Below are positions 34,990-44,964 of a stretch of 64,000 nucleotides of DNA, in pieces (position 1 is the first letter of the stretch; each line of letters starts with the position of its first letter). The position numbers were made by a program, and so were the translations under genes. The notes beneath the pieces are model-generated. The model saw nothing but the letters and a program-made list of their open reading frames with translations, did no database searches and was not told the origin of the DNA. This DNA is from RYN-230 sp963704995 (lineage in GTDB: Bacteria > Actinomycetota > Actinomycetes > Streptosporangiales > Streptosporangiaceae), in NCBI GenBank assembly GCA_963704995.1, contig CAVPIM010000017.1:1426001-1490000 (forward strand), given 5' to 3'.

Positions 34990-36246
34990 ATGAGGGGGAC
35001 CGGCGCGGGCCGGCACTGGGTACGGCCCCTGCGCGGTACCGGCGGGCCGTCGGATCGCGCCCTGCAGCAGCTCGTGGGCTGGTACGCGGTCGGGTTCCGG
35101 CTCTGGATCGCGCTCGCCATCGTCATCGCCGCCCCGCTGGCGGCCACCCCGGCCGTGTCCGGGGCCTGGCTGGCGGCCGCGCTGGCCACCCTGTCCGCAT
35201 GGTCGGTGTTCTTCGCTGTCCGGGTCATCCGCCGCGGCCTCACCGGCCCGCTCGTGCTCGCGGACGCTGCGGTCATCGTGGCGCTGATCATCGTGCATCA
35301 CCTCGTGGTGCCGGCCGCGCTGATCTCGGCCGGCACCACCTGGATGCTGCCCCTGGCCAGCACCGCGATCTACATCTCCCAGCTGGCCTTCCCTCCCCCG
35401 GCCGGGCTGCCGGTGGCGGCCGTGGTGATCGCCGCCTACGTGAGCACCGTGGCGCATCCCGCGGGCGCCCTGTACCTGGTCTTCCAGGCCCTGGCCACGG
35501 CCGCGCTGACGGCCCTGGTCCACCGGGGCGGGCGCAGCGCGGACGCCGCGATCGACAGCCAGCTGCGCCTGGAGCAGGACCTGAAGGTCGAGGCGGCCCG
35601 GCGGGCGGACCAGCGGGAGCAGGACCGCCGGCTGCACGACACGATCCTCTCCACGCTGACCATGGTCGGCTCCGGCGCTTTAGGCACCTCCTCGCCGGTG
35701 CTGGCCGCGCAGGCCTCCCGCGATCTGGACGTGCTGCACACCTGGTCCGCGATTCCCGAACCGGCCGGGGTGCCGCTGGCCGGGCGGCTCGCCGCGGTGG
35801 CTGCGGAAGCTGCCCCGCTGCGGGTTTCCACGTCCTGCTTTTCCGCAACGAAGACCTGGCCCGCCACCGTCGTCAACCGGCTCGCGGACTGCGCGGCCGA
35901 GGCACTGCGTAACGTGGCCCGGCACGCTGGAACGGCCAGCGCCGAGATCCAGGTCCGCGACGGGAACGGCCAGGTCGTGGTGGAGATCATCGACCAGGGA
36001 AGAGGGTTCGACGTCCGGTCCGTGCCGCCGTCACGGCGCGGGATCTCCGAATCCATCCGCGGCCGGATGACGGAGATCGGCGGCACGGCGGAGATCTCCG
36101 GCGGCCCGGGCACGGGGACCAGGGTGACGCTGCGGTGGCCGGGTGCGGGCACCGCGGGAACACAGCGGTGGCCGGGTGCGGGCACCGCGGGAACACAGCG
36201 GTGGCCCGGTGCGGCCAGCGCCGAGACCCGCCGGGGCCCGGGATGA
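34990..36246 (+). CDS. Two-component sensor histidine kinase (HisKA_3 type)
   Basis: About 418 aa. Six TM segments (LWIALAIVIAAPLAATPAV, LAAALATLSAWSVFFAV, LVLADAAVIVALIIVHHLVV, MLPLASTAIYISQLAF, AVVIAAYVSTV, ALYLVFQALATAALTALV), then the H-box DRRLHDTILSTLTMVGSG, N-box CAAEALRNVARHAGTASAE and G-box DQGRGFDVRS. The C terminus ends with a 33-bp DNA repeat encoding RWPGAGTAGTQ. It overlaps the next sensor by ATGA. Start at ATG 34990 (GTG 34975 also possible). The 156-bp gap before it shows no strong promoter. Confidence 0.88.
   Translation: MRGTGAGRHWVRPLRGTGGPSDRALQQLVGWYAVGFRLWIALAIVIAAPLAATPAVSGAWLAAALATLSAWSVFFAVRVIRRGLTGPLVLADAAVIVALIIVHHLVVPAALISAGTTWMLPLASTAIYISQLAFPPPAGLPVAAVVIAAYVSTVAHPAGALYLVFQALATAALTALVHRGGRSADAAIDSQLRLEQDLKVEAARRADQREQDRRLHDTILSTLTMVGSGALGTSSPVLAAQASRDLDVLHTWSAIPEPAGVPLAGRLAAVAAEAAPLRVSTSCFSATKTWPATVVNRLADCAAEALRNVARHAGTASAEIQVRDGNGQVVVEIIDQGRGFDVRSVPPSRRGISESIRGRMTEIGGTAEISGGPGTGTRVTLRWPGAGTAGTQRWPGAGTAGTQRWPGAASAETRRGPG
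36133..36213. repeat. 33-bp tandem repeat inside the histidine kinase C terminus
   Basis: A 33-bp unit (36133-36165) is repeated exactly at 36166-36198 and partly after, giving 11-residue peptide repeats RWPGAGTAGTQ beyond the ATPase domain. Copy number may vary between strains by slippage. Confidence 0.75.
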
Positions 36247-37391
36247 CCGCAGAGCCGGTGACGGGTCCCCGGCCGGCGGCGGTGCTGGCCGCCCGGTACG
36301 CCCGTGCGCTCGACATCGCGGTGGTGGTGGCGGCGGCCGGATGGCACCTGGCCGGGGCGGGCCCGCTGCTCCTGGCCCACCTGGGCTCCTACTCATCAAG
36401 CCCGTTCCAGGTCGCGGCGTGGTGCGCGATCGCGCTGATCATCGCCGCGGGCTCGGTCCTGCTGCTGCGCGGCTCGCGGAGCCGCGCAGCCGGCTGGGCG
36501 CTGGCCGCCGCGGCCCTGGTGATCAGCACGGCGGCCGCGGCAGCCTGCCCGCCCGGCCAGATGCTCGCCAGCAACTGGGCCTGGGGCACGGCGGGCTGGG
36601 TCGGGGTCCTGGTGCTGCTCCGCCGGCCCCTGGCCGAGCTGGGCGTGTTCCTCACGCTGGAGGGTCTGGCCATGTTCGCCGTGCTGGCCCGGGACGGCCT
36701 GCACCAGCCGAACGTGGCGGCGTTCATCACCGTCCTGGCCGGGTCGGCGGGAATCCAGCTGGCCATCTCCGTGGCGGCGAGGACGCTGCACGTTCCAGCC
36801 CAGCAGGCGGCGGACGCGGCGACCAGGGCAGCAGACGCCACCACCCGGCAGGCGGCCGCCGACCGGATCCGCAGCGCGCGGCAGGCCCGCTGGCTGGAAC
36901 TGCGGGCGACCGCCGAGCCGCTGCTGCGCGGGCTCGCCACCGGGACGGCCGACCCCGGGGATCCCGGGGTCCAGCGGGCCTGCGCGGTCGAGGCGGCGCG
37001 GCTGCGGCGGCTGTTCGCCGAGGCCGACGAGGCCGCGGACCCGCTCGTCCACGAACTGCACGCCTGCGCGGACGTGGCGCAGCGGCGCGGGGTGGCGGTG
37101 GACATCGAGACCGTGGCCCCCCTCCCCGGAGCAGAGTCCCCCCGGGCGCAGATCCCGGCGGTGCCGCCCGAGGGCCGGCGGGCTATCACCGACCTCGCTA
37201 TCGCGGTCCTGGTCAGCGCAGTCTCCCGGGTACGTGTCACTGTTACCGAGACGTCGGGCGGCGTTATCGTCAGTCTTGTCTCAGATTCACCCGTTGATCC
37301 AGGCCTGCCCAGCAGCCCGGCCGGGCTGGTCGTGGACAGTCAGCGGGACGAGCAGAGCCTGTGGGTGGAGGCGCGTTGGAATACAGCGTGA
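36243..37391 (+). CDS. Membrane sensor partner, degenerate histidine-kinase-like protein
   Basis: About 382 aa with six TM segments (IAVVVAAAGWHLAGAGPLLL, AWCAIALIIAAGSVLLL, AGWALAAAALVISTAAAAAC, GTAGWVGVLVLL, ELGVFLTLEGLAMFAVL, AAFITVLAGSAGIQLAISVA), then a helical region (DRIRSARQARWLELRATAEP) at the dimerisation position but without the phospho-accepting His, and a weak ATPase-like end (ITDLAIAVLVSAVSRVRVTV) lacking N and G boxes. It is coupled by ATGA to the kinase and by GTGA to the response regulator. Likely a pseudo-kinase that forms a mixed dimer or tunes signalling, which is inference. Confidence 0.75.
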   Translation: MTAEPVTGPRPAAVLAARYARALDIAVVVAAAGWHLAGAGPLLLAHLGSYSSSPFQVAAWCAIALIIAAGSVLLLRGSRSRAAGWALAAAALVISTAAAAACPPGQMLASNWAWGTAGWVGVLVLLRRPLAELGVFLTLEGLAMFAVLARDGLHQPNVAAFITVLAGSAGIQLAISVAARTLHVPAQQAADAATRAADATTRQAAADRIRSARQARWLELRATAEPLLRGLATGTADPGDPGVQRACAVEAARLRRLFAEADEAADPLVHELHACADVAQRRGVAVDIETVAPLPGAESPRAQIPAVPPEGRRAITDLAIAVLVSAVSRVRVTVTETSGGVIVSLVSDSPVDPGLPSSPAGLVVDSQRDEQSLWVEARWNTA

Positions 37392-38065
37392 CGGTCGCAA
37401 TCGTGGACGATCACCCGGTCGTGGTCGAAGGAGTGATCTCCTGGATCAGCGCGGATCCCCGGCAGCGGATCACCGTGACCCAGGTCGTCAGCGACCTCAC
37501 CGGGCTGGCCGAGCCCCGCGCCGCGGACGTGCTCATCCTCGATCTTGAACTCGGGGGCCGCATGGTCACGGACGAGGTGGCCCGGCTCTGCGCCGGCGGC
37601 TACCGCATCGTCGCCTTCTCCGCGCACGTCGATCCGGCCCTGATCCTGGATGTCCTGGACGCGGGCGCCCACGCCTACGTCAGCAAGGACGAGGGCCGTG
37701 ATCACCTCCTCGAGGCCGTGCTGGCAGCCGCGGAAGACCGGCCCTGCGTGACCCGCTCCCAGGCCAAGGCGATCCTCGCCGATCCCCGCCCGGGCCGCCC
37801 GGCCCTGTCCGGCAAGGAGCGGCAGGCGCTGCTGCTGTGGTTCCAGGGCATGTCCAAGGCGTCGGTGGCCCGGCGGATGTCCATCTCCGAGAACACCGTC
37901 CGGCAGTACATCGACCGGGCCCGGGTCAAGTACGCCACGCTCGGCCGGGCGGCCCACACCAAGGACGCCCTGCTGGCGCGGGCCATCGAGGACGGGCTCA
38001 TCCGGCCCGGTGAGGTGGCGACCTACACCACGCTGGCCAGCCAGCCCCGCCCCGCGCTCTCCTGA
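37388..38065 (+). CDS. Response regulator, LuxR/NarL type
   Basis: About 225 aa. Receiver: VAIVDDHPVVVEGVISWISA (acidic pair), phospho-Asp in VLILDLELGG, YRIVAFSAHVD, and Lys in HAYVSKDEG. DNA-binding: LSGKERQALLLWFQGMSKAS and MSISENTVRQYIDRARVKYA (GerE-type HTH). GTG at 37388 overlaps the stop of the second sensor. Forms a three-gene signalling operon; targets unknown. Confidence 0.88.
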   Translation: MTVAIVDDHPVVVEGVISWISADPRQRITVTQVVSDLTGLAEPRAADVLILDLELGGRMVTDEVARLCAGGYRIVAFSAHVDPALILDVLDAGAHAYVSKDEGRDHLLEAVLAAAEDRPCVTRSQAKAILADPRPGRPALSGKERQALLLWFQGMSKASVARRMSISENTVRQYIDRARVKYATLGRAAHTKDALLARAIEDGLIRPGEVATYTTLASQPRPALS

Positions 38066-38075
38066 CGGCCTGGAA

Positions 38076-38717
38076 TTACTCCCCGGCCGGCGCGCTGGCC
38101 GGCGGGGGTGGCAGTGGAGGCGTGGCGCCTGGTGCCGTGGGGGCCAGGAACTTGGACACGTCGAGCCCCGAGCCGACCATCTGCTTGAGCATGAAGTCGT
38201 GGTTGAGGTCGAGAATGGCCCGGGTCTCGGCGGCGATCACCGCGTTGCGGTTGAGGCTCAGCTCGTTGTCCTGCTGCTGCTCGCCGGACAGCGACCAGTT
38301 GGTCGAGCCCTTCACCGTGTACACGCCGTCGACGATCACGATCTTCAGGTGCGAGATGGCGTTGTGCACCGAACTGGTGCCGATCGCGATGCTGTTACCG
38401 AACGCGTTGTTGTTCCATTTGGCCAGGATGGCTTTTTCGTGGACACCGGAGGCCTGGCTCCGGTCCAGGCTCATCTGGACGTAGACCCGCTCGTCGGCCA
38501 GCTTGCTCTGGATGATCGAGTTCAGCTCATCATCGTCGTAGCCGAACATGTTGACCACGATGGAGTGCTGCGCGGTCCCGAGCAGCGCGACCAGCAGGCC
38601 GTGCACGTTGTCGCGCGGCGCGAAGAAGGTCCTCTCGTCGTCGGGATAGCCTTCCAGGAACGTGCCCTCGGCCTTGTACGTCCCCAGGTTTTCCCAGACG
38701 AACGGCGCATCGGCCAT
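38076..38717 (-). CDS. Phospholipase D-like (HKD) domain protein
   Basis: 213 aa. VHNAISHLKIVIVDGVYTVK then GSTNWSLSGEQQQDNELSLN carries one HxK(x)4D(x)GSxN motif. The first half (HSIVVNMFGYDDDELNSIIQ) matches the Nuc/PLD backbone. One-motif PLD proteins act as dimeric endonucleases or phospholipases. No signal peptide; the C terminus is a Pro-rich tail (PPLPPPPASAPAGE). The gene is on the minus strand, converging with the response regulator 10 bp away. Confidence 0.83.
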   Translation of the reverse strand: MADAPFVWENLGTYKAEGTFLEGYPDDERTFFAPRDNVHGLLVALLGTAQHSIVVNMFGYDDDELNSIIQSKLADERVYVQMSLDRSQASGVHEKAILAKWNNNAFGNSIAIGTSSVHNAISHLKIVIVDGVYTVKGSTNWSLSGEQQQDNELSLNRNAVIAAETRAILDLNHDFMLKQMVGSGLDVSKFLAPTAPGATPPLPPPPASAPAGE

Positions 38718-38841
38718 TGCGACCCCCCTTATTTGGTTTATCTGGGGGAAAAGTATCCTGGCCCGGCGCCGTTGGCTACCGCCGGGCGCCCGCCGCGCCG
38801 GCCCAGATCGAGACCGGGGCCGGCCCGGCGCACGGCCGCGA

Positions 38842-39201
38842 TCAGGTGCGGGCGTAGTTGCTGGCCCCGAACCAGTCGATGACGACGACCGGCTCGTCCC
38901 CGACCACCCAGGCGTCGTGCCCCTGGGGCAGGGCGGTCACGTCTCCCGGCCGGGCGTCGAATTCCACGCCGTCGGACATCACGACGTGCAGCGTGCCCTG
39001 CACGTGGTACTGGAAATGCGGCGCCTCGCACAGCTCGGTTCCGGCGAGCGGCTTGACATCCTGTGACCAGCGCCAGCCCGGCTGCAGGGTGAGCCGGCCG
39101 ACCTCTCCGCCGCCGATCTGCAGCAGGTGCATGGTCCCGTGGCCGAACGTGCGGGTCTCGTCGGCGGTCTCGAAGCTCTTGCGCTCCGCTTTTCCGGTCA
39201 T
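38842..39201 (-). CDS. Small cupin-domain protein
   Basis: 119 aa from the ATG at 39201: ETRTFGHGTMHLLQIGGGEV, GRLTLQPGWRWSQDVKPLAG, HFQYHVQGTLHVVMSDGVEF and RPGDVTALPQGHDAWVVGDE (single cupin barrel, His and Glu partly present). An uninterrupted frame extends far upstream antisense to the next gene; it is shadow. Divergent from the BTAD-AAA regulator, 126 bp apart, so the regulator may control it. Confidence 0.78.
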   Translation of the reverse strand: MTGKAERKSFETADETRTFGHGTMHLLQIGGGEVGRLTLQPGWRWSQDVKPLAGTELCEAPHFQYHVQGTLHVVMSDGVEFDARPGDVTALPQGHDAWVVGDEPVVVIDWFGASNYART

Positions 39202-39327
39202 GGCATTCACTTCTCCCTTGCCCGTAGGCTCGTGGGTTTCCTTTCCGCCGAGACTGCCCGGCCGGGGTTGCAGCCACCTTGCAGCGCTGAGCTGGCGGTT
39301 CGCGCCGCACCGGGGTTGGATACGGTC

Positions 39328-42300
39328 ATGAGGTCGCTCGCGGTGCGGGTACTCAACGACTTCGGCGTAGACGGAATGGAGCCGCAGTCGCTGGGCAGCC
39401 GGAAGGCACGCCTGACCCTGCACCTGCTGGCCCTGGCCGGGGGGCAGGTGGTGACCTCGGCCGCCCTGGCCGACGCCCTGTGGGGCGACGCGCCACCCGC
39501 GAAGCCCGACGATCAGCTCTCCGTGCTGGTCAGCCGCTTGCGGTCGGTGCTCGGCCGGGACCGGATCGAGCATCGTGACCACGGGTACCTGCTGCACTGC
39601 GACTGGCTGGATGCCGCCGAGCTGGCCGGGCTCACCGAGGAGATAGACCGGCGGCGCCGCGCGGGACACGTGGTGGGGGCGGCCGCCGCGGCCCGCGTCG
39701 CGATCTCCCTGATCCACGGCGACGGCCCGGCGCCGCTGCCCGGTGAGTGGGCCCAGCTGAAACGCGCTGATCTGGAGCGGCTGATCCGCCGCGCCCGCCA
39801 GGTGGCGGCGGCCGCGCTGCTGGACGCCGGGGACTGGATGGCGGCCGCTGACGCCGCCGCGACCGCGCTGGAGCATGACCCTTACGACGAGGCGGCACTC
39901 CGGGTGCTGCTCCGCGCCCAGGTGATGGGCGGTCAGGTGGCTGCGGCCCTGGCGGCGTACGCCAGGGCCCGGGAGCGCCTCGCCGACGAGCTGGGGACCG
40001 ACCCGTCGCCGGAGACCGAGGCGCTGCAGCTGGCCATCCTGCGCGGGGAGCTGGCCCCCGCGGGGCCCGCCCCGGCTCCCGCCTCCGCCAGCCTGGTCGG
40101 CCGGGACGAGGAACTGGGCTACCTGGACGCGGTGGTCATGCGGGCCCGGGGCGGCGGCGTCGAGGTGCTGATCATCGACGGGGAGGCCGGAATCGGGAAG
40201 ACCACCCTGCTGCGCACCTGGGCCGACCGGCGTGCGGCCGCCGGGGACACGGTGCTGATGGCCACGTGCGGGCAGCTCGACCGGGTCCTGCCGCTGGACG
40301 CCCTGCTGACCGCGCTGGGCGCGCTGCTGCGCCGCCTCGGGCCCGAGGTCACCGCGGGCCTGCTGGGCGCCGATGAGCCGGTGCTCGGGCCGGTCCTCGA
40401 TCCGGGCCCCGCTGGCCTGGCGCGGCCGGTCCTGGCCGGCAGCATGCTCGGCCCGGCCGTCCTGTACGCAGCCCTGGTCAGGGTGCTCGGCAGGCTCACC
40501 GCCCGCGGCCCGGTGGTGGTGGTCATCGACGATGCGCATCTCGCGGGCCCCGCGCTCGCGGACTGGCTCCGCTTCGTGCGCCGCGGGGTGGTGCCGCTGG
40601 CCGTGGTGGCCGCGGTCCGGCCTGGCGCGGGCGAGCCGCTGCCGGCCACTGGGGTCATCCACGTCGGCGTCCTCGGCCGCGACGCCGTCGCGGAGCTGGT
40701 GGGCCCGGCGCGGGTCGACGAGCTGTACGAGCGATCCAAAGGGCACCCATTGTTCCTCACCGAGCTGGCCCATCAGGCGGCCGGCGGGCTGCTGCCCGCG
40801 TCGCTCGTCGAGTCGGTGTCCGCGCGGTGCGACGAGCTGGGCCCGGCCGGCGCGCTGCTGCGGACCGCGGCCGTGATCGGCTCCGAGCTGGATATCGACC
40901 TGCTGGCAGCGGTGCTGGGCCGGGGCGTGGTGGAACTGCTGGATGATGCGGAGCGCGCCGTCGCCGGGCAGTTCCTGGCCGACGAGAACGGGACCCTCCG
41001 GTTCCGGCACGAGCTGTTGCGGGAGGCCCTGGCGGCGAGTGCCACGGCGGGCCGGGCCGCGCTGCTGCACCGGCAGGCCGGCCGTGTGCTGGCCCGGCGG
41101 CCGGACGCGGACCCGGTGATGGTGGCCCACCACGCCCGGCTGGGCGGCGACCTCACGCTGGCCTCGCGCGCGCTGCGGGACGCCTCGGCGCGGGCCGGCG
41201 AGCGCTTCGACCACGCCGCGGCCGAGGCGCTGCTGGATGACGCCCTGGTCTTGCACCCCGACCAGGAGGGGTGGCTGGCGCGGGCCCGGGTCCGCACCCG
41301 CCGCGGCCGTTACCCCCAGGCCCTGGAGGACGTCCAGCGCGCTGGGGCGGCCGGCCCGGCCGCCCTGGAGGTCGGCGCGTGGGCGTCGTACTTCAGCCGC
41401 CGGTTCGGGCAGGCGGCCCAGTTCGCGGAGGACGGCGCGCTGGCCGCGGTGGACCCGGCCACCCGCGCCCGGTGCCTGGCGGTCGGGGGCCGGACCCTCC
41501 ACGCCGCGGGCGACCTGGACCGGGCCGAGCGGCTGCTGGACGAGGCGTTCTCGCTCGCCGAGGGCTCGGACCGGGTGACCGCGGCTGCGTGGCTGGGAGT
41601 GCTCCGGGCCCATCAGAGCCGGGCGGCCGACGCCCTGCCGCTGCTCCGCCCGGCCGCCCGCGGGCACATGGGCGCGGAGCACACCTCGGCCATGCTGCAC
41701 GCGCTCCTGTTCACCGGGCACGCGCACGCGCTCGCGGGTTACCCGGGCCTGGCCCTGGCCGCCTTCGGGCGCTACACCGAGGAAGTGGAGCGGCGGCAGG
41801 TCCCGCGCTTCTCGGGCCGCGCGGTGAACTTCGCGGGCTGGGTGCTGCGCAATCTGGGCGCGGCCCAGGAGGCTGCTGACCAGCACGCCGCCGCGCTGGA
41901 GATCGCGCAATACCATGCCTCCCCCGAGACCACCATCGCCGCGCTGGAGGACCTGGCCGAGCAGTGCCTGGATGCCGGTGACCCGGATGGTGCGCGGGCC
42001 CGGCTGGCGGAGGCCGCCGCGCTGCTGCAGGGCGATCTGGTCTTCGGCTGGCGGCTGGAGCTGAAGCATCAGCTGGTCACGGGGCGCCTGGCCCTGATGA
42101 GCGGTGACCCGGTGCAGGCCGCGGCCGTGGCCGCCGGCCTGGAGGCACGCGCCGCCGCACTGGGCGTCCCCCGCTACGCCAGCGTGGCCCGCCTGCTCCG
42201 CCACCGGGCGGACCGGGCCCTGGGACAGCCCGTTCAACCTGGCCTGCGTCGAGGCCGACCTGGACCTGCTCGACCGCTCGGTCGCGCTGGAGTCGTGGCG

Positions 42301-42461
42301 GTGGACCGGTGAGGTGGCCGCCGACTTCGCCAGCGCCGCCTGGCTGGACCGGGCCGTGGACCGGGCCGGACGGCTGGCCAGGAACGCGGACGGGTACGCG
42401 GACGGCCTGCGCCTGGCACGTGGACGAGCGCCTGCACGGCTGGCGCGCCATGGCCGGCTGA
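39328..42461 (+). CDS. SARP/BTAD-type transcriptional regulator with AAA ATPase (LuxR-like large regulator), two frameshifts at the end
   Basis: About 1,040 aa. An OmpR-type winged helix (MRSLAVRVLNDFGVDGMEPQ, LALAGGQVVTSAALADALWG), then a BTAD domain (ALLDAGDWMAAADAAATALE, YARARERLADELGTDPSPET), then an AAA/NACHT-like ATPase (VEVLIIDGEAGIGKTTLLRT Walker A, VVVVIDDAHLAG Walker B), then TPR-like helical repeats. Near 42235 and 42415 the frame changes and the end reads RLHVDERLHGWRAMAG, stop at 42461. Such proteins activate secondary-metabolism or catabolic genes. ATG at 39328. Confidence 0.86.
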
Positions 42462-42513
42462 GCCCGCCCGCCGGCCCTGCCGCCCCGCCCCCTCCCCGCT
42501 GAGCCTGCCCGGC

Positions 42514-43329
42514 TCAGCAGGCGGTGAGGACCAGCATCGAGACGACCAGCGGCGCCATGCCGGCCACCGCCTGCTCGGCGGCGCGCCGCGCGGCCGACCG
42601 CCGGGCCGGGTCCAGCGACTGGAGGAACGGGGCGATGTGGGCCAGGCCGAGCCGCCACGACGCGAGCTGCGCCGGGGTGGCCAGGCCCGTCGGCACGCTG
42701 ATCGCGGTGACCTGCACCCGGGTGAACCCGGCGCCGGCGGCCTGGTCCCCGAGCCGCGCCGGATCCTGAGCGGCCGGGCTGCCCGCCCGTTTCATCGACT
42801 CGTACCAGCCAGGGGGCCGGAACCCGAACGGGCGGAGCGCCTCGTCCACGGCCAGCTTGGCCGGGTGGGTCCAGCCGGGCCCGAACATGCTGGCGGCCAG
42901 GCCGTGGCTGACCCGCCGGATCTCACGGAGCGCGTCCCCGGGGCGATCCAGGTGGTTGAGGCAGAACGCGGCCACGACGAGATCGAAGGACCGGTCGCGG
43001 AACGGCAGCGCCACGGCGTCGGCCGCCACCGGGTGCAGGGCCGGCCCGGCCAGGCGCAGCATGGCCACGGCCAGGTCGGCGGCCACGACCCGGTCCGCGC
43101 CCGCGGCCAGCGCGGCCCGGCCGGCCACCCCGGTGCCCGCGCCCAGGTCGAGGACCCGGCGGCCGGTCACCGCGAACGGGGCCGCCCCGACCAGCGCCTG
43201 GGCCAGCGGAACGTACACCGGCCCCGGGCCGGCGGCCCACCCCCCGGCCGCCGCCCCGTAGGCGGTCCGCACGTCCGCGGTCAGGCCAGCCTCCGTCAAT
43301 GCCGCCTCCGTTCGCCCAGCCTTCGTCAA
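42514..43329 (-). CDS. Class I SAM-dependent methyltransferase (type 11-like)
   Basis: About 271 aa. Motif I VLDLGAGTGVAGRAALAAGA, post-I VVAADLAVAML, motif IV FDLVVAAFCLNHLDRPGDAL and REIRRVSHGLAASMFGPGWT. The C-terminal half is helical and Ala-rich. The N-terminal part lies in a C-rich tandem-repeat stretch (about 43300-43400), so the true start is uncertain: the ATG at 43329 or a later GTG. Substrate unknown. Confidence 0.8.
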   Translation of the reverse strand: MTKAGRTEAALTEAGLTADVRTAYGAAAGGWAAGPGPVYVPLAQALVGAAPFAVTGRRVLDLGAGTGVAGRAALAAGADRVVAADLAVAMLRLAGPALHPVAADAVALPFRDRSFDLVVAAFCLNHLDRPGDALREIRRVSHGLAASMFGPGWTHPAKLAVDEALRPFGFRPPGWYESMKRAGSPAAQDPARLGDQAAGAGFTRVQVTAISVPTGLATPAQLASWRLGLAHIAPFLQSLDPARRSAARRAAEQAVAGMAPLVVSMLVLTAC

Positions 43330-43401
43330 TGCCGCCTCCGTCTGGCCAGCCCCCGTCAGCCCCGCCCCCGTCCAGCCCCGCCCCCGTCCAGCCCAGCCCC
43401 G

Positions 43402-44464
43402 TCAGCTCAGCAGGGGTGCGGCCTGCACGGCCCTGGCTTCCCACCAGGCCAGCTCCTCGTCGTAGCCGCCCAGTGCTTTCTCCCAGCCGAACTGGACCAG
43501 GGCGCCGAGCAGGCACAGCGCCAGCTGCCGGTCCCACCACGGCCCGGTGTCGATGCCGCAGTCCTCCAGCGCCTCCCGGTAGACGCTGATCGAGGTTTCC
43601 TTGGGCTGCGGCAGCCGGCGGCAGTTGATGGCCAGGTACCAGGCCAGGTCGCTGAGTGGCGTGCCCAGCCCGGACGTTTCCCAGTCGAGCACGACGGTCC
43701 GCCCGGTGTCATCGGTGCCGAGGTTGTCCAGCTTCCAGTTGCTGTGCACGAACGTGTGCGGCGTCCGCGCCAGCGCGTCCACCAGCGGGCCCGGGTCGTA
43801 GGCCAGCGGGGTCACCACGGCCGCGGCAGCGGGCGCGACCTGCGCCAGCAGCGGCCAGCCCCGGCCGACCAGCTGCGGCACGAGGTGCGCCGTGCCGGTG
43901 ACCGTCTCCGTGGCCGCTTCGGCCTGCGCCATCCAGGGAGACAGCTCGAGATAGCGGTGCATCTCCGGGATCACGTCGAACTCGGGACCGCAGCCCCAGA
44001 ACGCGGCGTGCAGGGCGGCCATGTGCCGCAGGAAGCTCACATGCTGGGCCAGCGGGATGACCTCATCGGTGGCCGGGACCAGCCAGGGCGTCACATCGTG
44101 CATGAGCAGGACACAGCCCCGGGGCCAGGCCTGGCCCCCGGCCTGGCCCCGGGCCGGGGCCGGGCTCGTCCGGGGCCGCCCCCACGATCGGCTGGTTGAA
44201 GCAGGAGGGCAGCCGGGCCAGGATGCCCCGTTCCCACAGTTCCATCCCTGCGCCCCGCAGCGAGCCGGACGCCCGCAAGGTCCAGTCCCCGCTCAGGTCG
44301 AAGTGCTTGAGCACGTAGCCCTGGCCGCCGATGACGACCCGCTCCAGCCGGGCCCCCGACTTGCCCGGCACGCCGTCCAGGACCGTCCGCTCGGTCACTC
44401 CGGCGAGCAGCTCGGCCACGTCGGCGTAGCGGCGGGGCAGGCGGCCGGGCCCTGGATCAGGCAC
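43402..44464 (-). CDS. APH-family small-molecule kinase (one frameshift)
   Basis: N-terminal lobe: TVLDGVPGKSGARLERVVIG, GQGYVLKHFDLSGDWTLRAS (kinase Lys), RGILARLPSCFNQPI. After a frame change near 44150, in a GGCCCC-rich low-complexity tract, it continues CVLLMHDVTPWLVPATDEVI, TPHTFVHSNWKLDNLGTDDT (catalytic loop, with Asn at the normal catalytic Asp position, HSNWKLDN) and TVVLDWETSGLGTPLSDLAW. GTG start at 44464 overlaps the SnoaL gene. The catalytic loop H-S-N instead of H-x-D is unusual and may mean altered chemistry or an inactive kinase. Substrate unknown. Confidence 0.72.
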
Positions 44465-44849
44465 TGGCCGCTTCCATCTCGGCGAGCAGGGCCGCCGGCC
44501 AGCGGCCGCCGCAGAACACGGTGTCGGCGACGATCCGGTCGTCGCGCACCGTCAGCAGGTGCATGTGGTGGGCTGCGTGCGGCACGCCGTGCTCGGCCCA
44601 GCTGAGCGTGTACTCGATGACCTCACTCGCCCCCTCGGCCACCGGGTAGCGGTGCAGCTCGTCGAAGTGGCCCGGGTCGGCGAACCACCGTGCGTACTCG
44701 GCGCGGATCGCGTCCGGGCCGGCGGCGTGCAGCCGCCAGCCGGGAACGGTCGCGTCCAGCGTGGCGTCCGGGCTCCACGCGTCGCAGCCAGGGATCATCG
44801 CGTCCTCGATCGCCTGCAGGAACTTCTCGATTACCGGGATATCTGCCAT
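44457..44849 (-). CDS. SnoaL/NTF2-like small protein
   Basis: About 130 aa from the ATG at 44849: PVIEKFLQAIEDAMIPGCDA, AWSPDATLDATVPGWRLHAA, EYARWFADPGHFDELHRYPV and EYTLSWAEHGVPHAAHHMHL. The NTF2-like cone fold is typical of polyketide cyclases, limonene-epoxide-hydrolase relatives and calcium-binding scaffold proteins. No catalytic assignment. Overlaps the kinase gene by 8 bp, so they are co-translated. GGAG is present before the ATG. Confidence 0.75.
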   Translation of the reverse strand: MADIPVIEKFLQAIEDAMIPGCDAWSPDATLDATVPGWRLHAAGPDAIRAEYARWFADPGHFDELHRYPVAEGASEVIEYTLSWAEHGVPHAAHHMHLLTVRDDRIVADTVFCGGRWPAALLAEMEAASA

Positions 44850-44964
44850 CGTGCTCTCCTCACGGGTCAGATCCCAGCGTGCGGGCGGCGGCTTGCAGCC
44901 AGCTTGCAGTCCCGGCCGGCGCCAGCTCACGCTGCCCCAGAGCCGGCGGGGCGGGCCGTGCTGA

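Noticed and set aside
36133..36213. 33-bp repeat as a CRISPR or regulatory array
   Set aside because: Repeats are head to tail without spacers and in frame within the kinase gene.
38842..42237. 1,131-residue minus-strand open frame opposite the BTAD-AAA regulator
   Set aside because: Only the final 119 residues form a cupin. The upstream part is low-complexity shadow of the clear plus-strand regulator.
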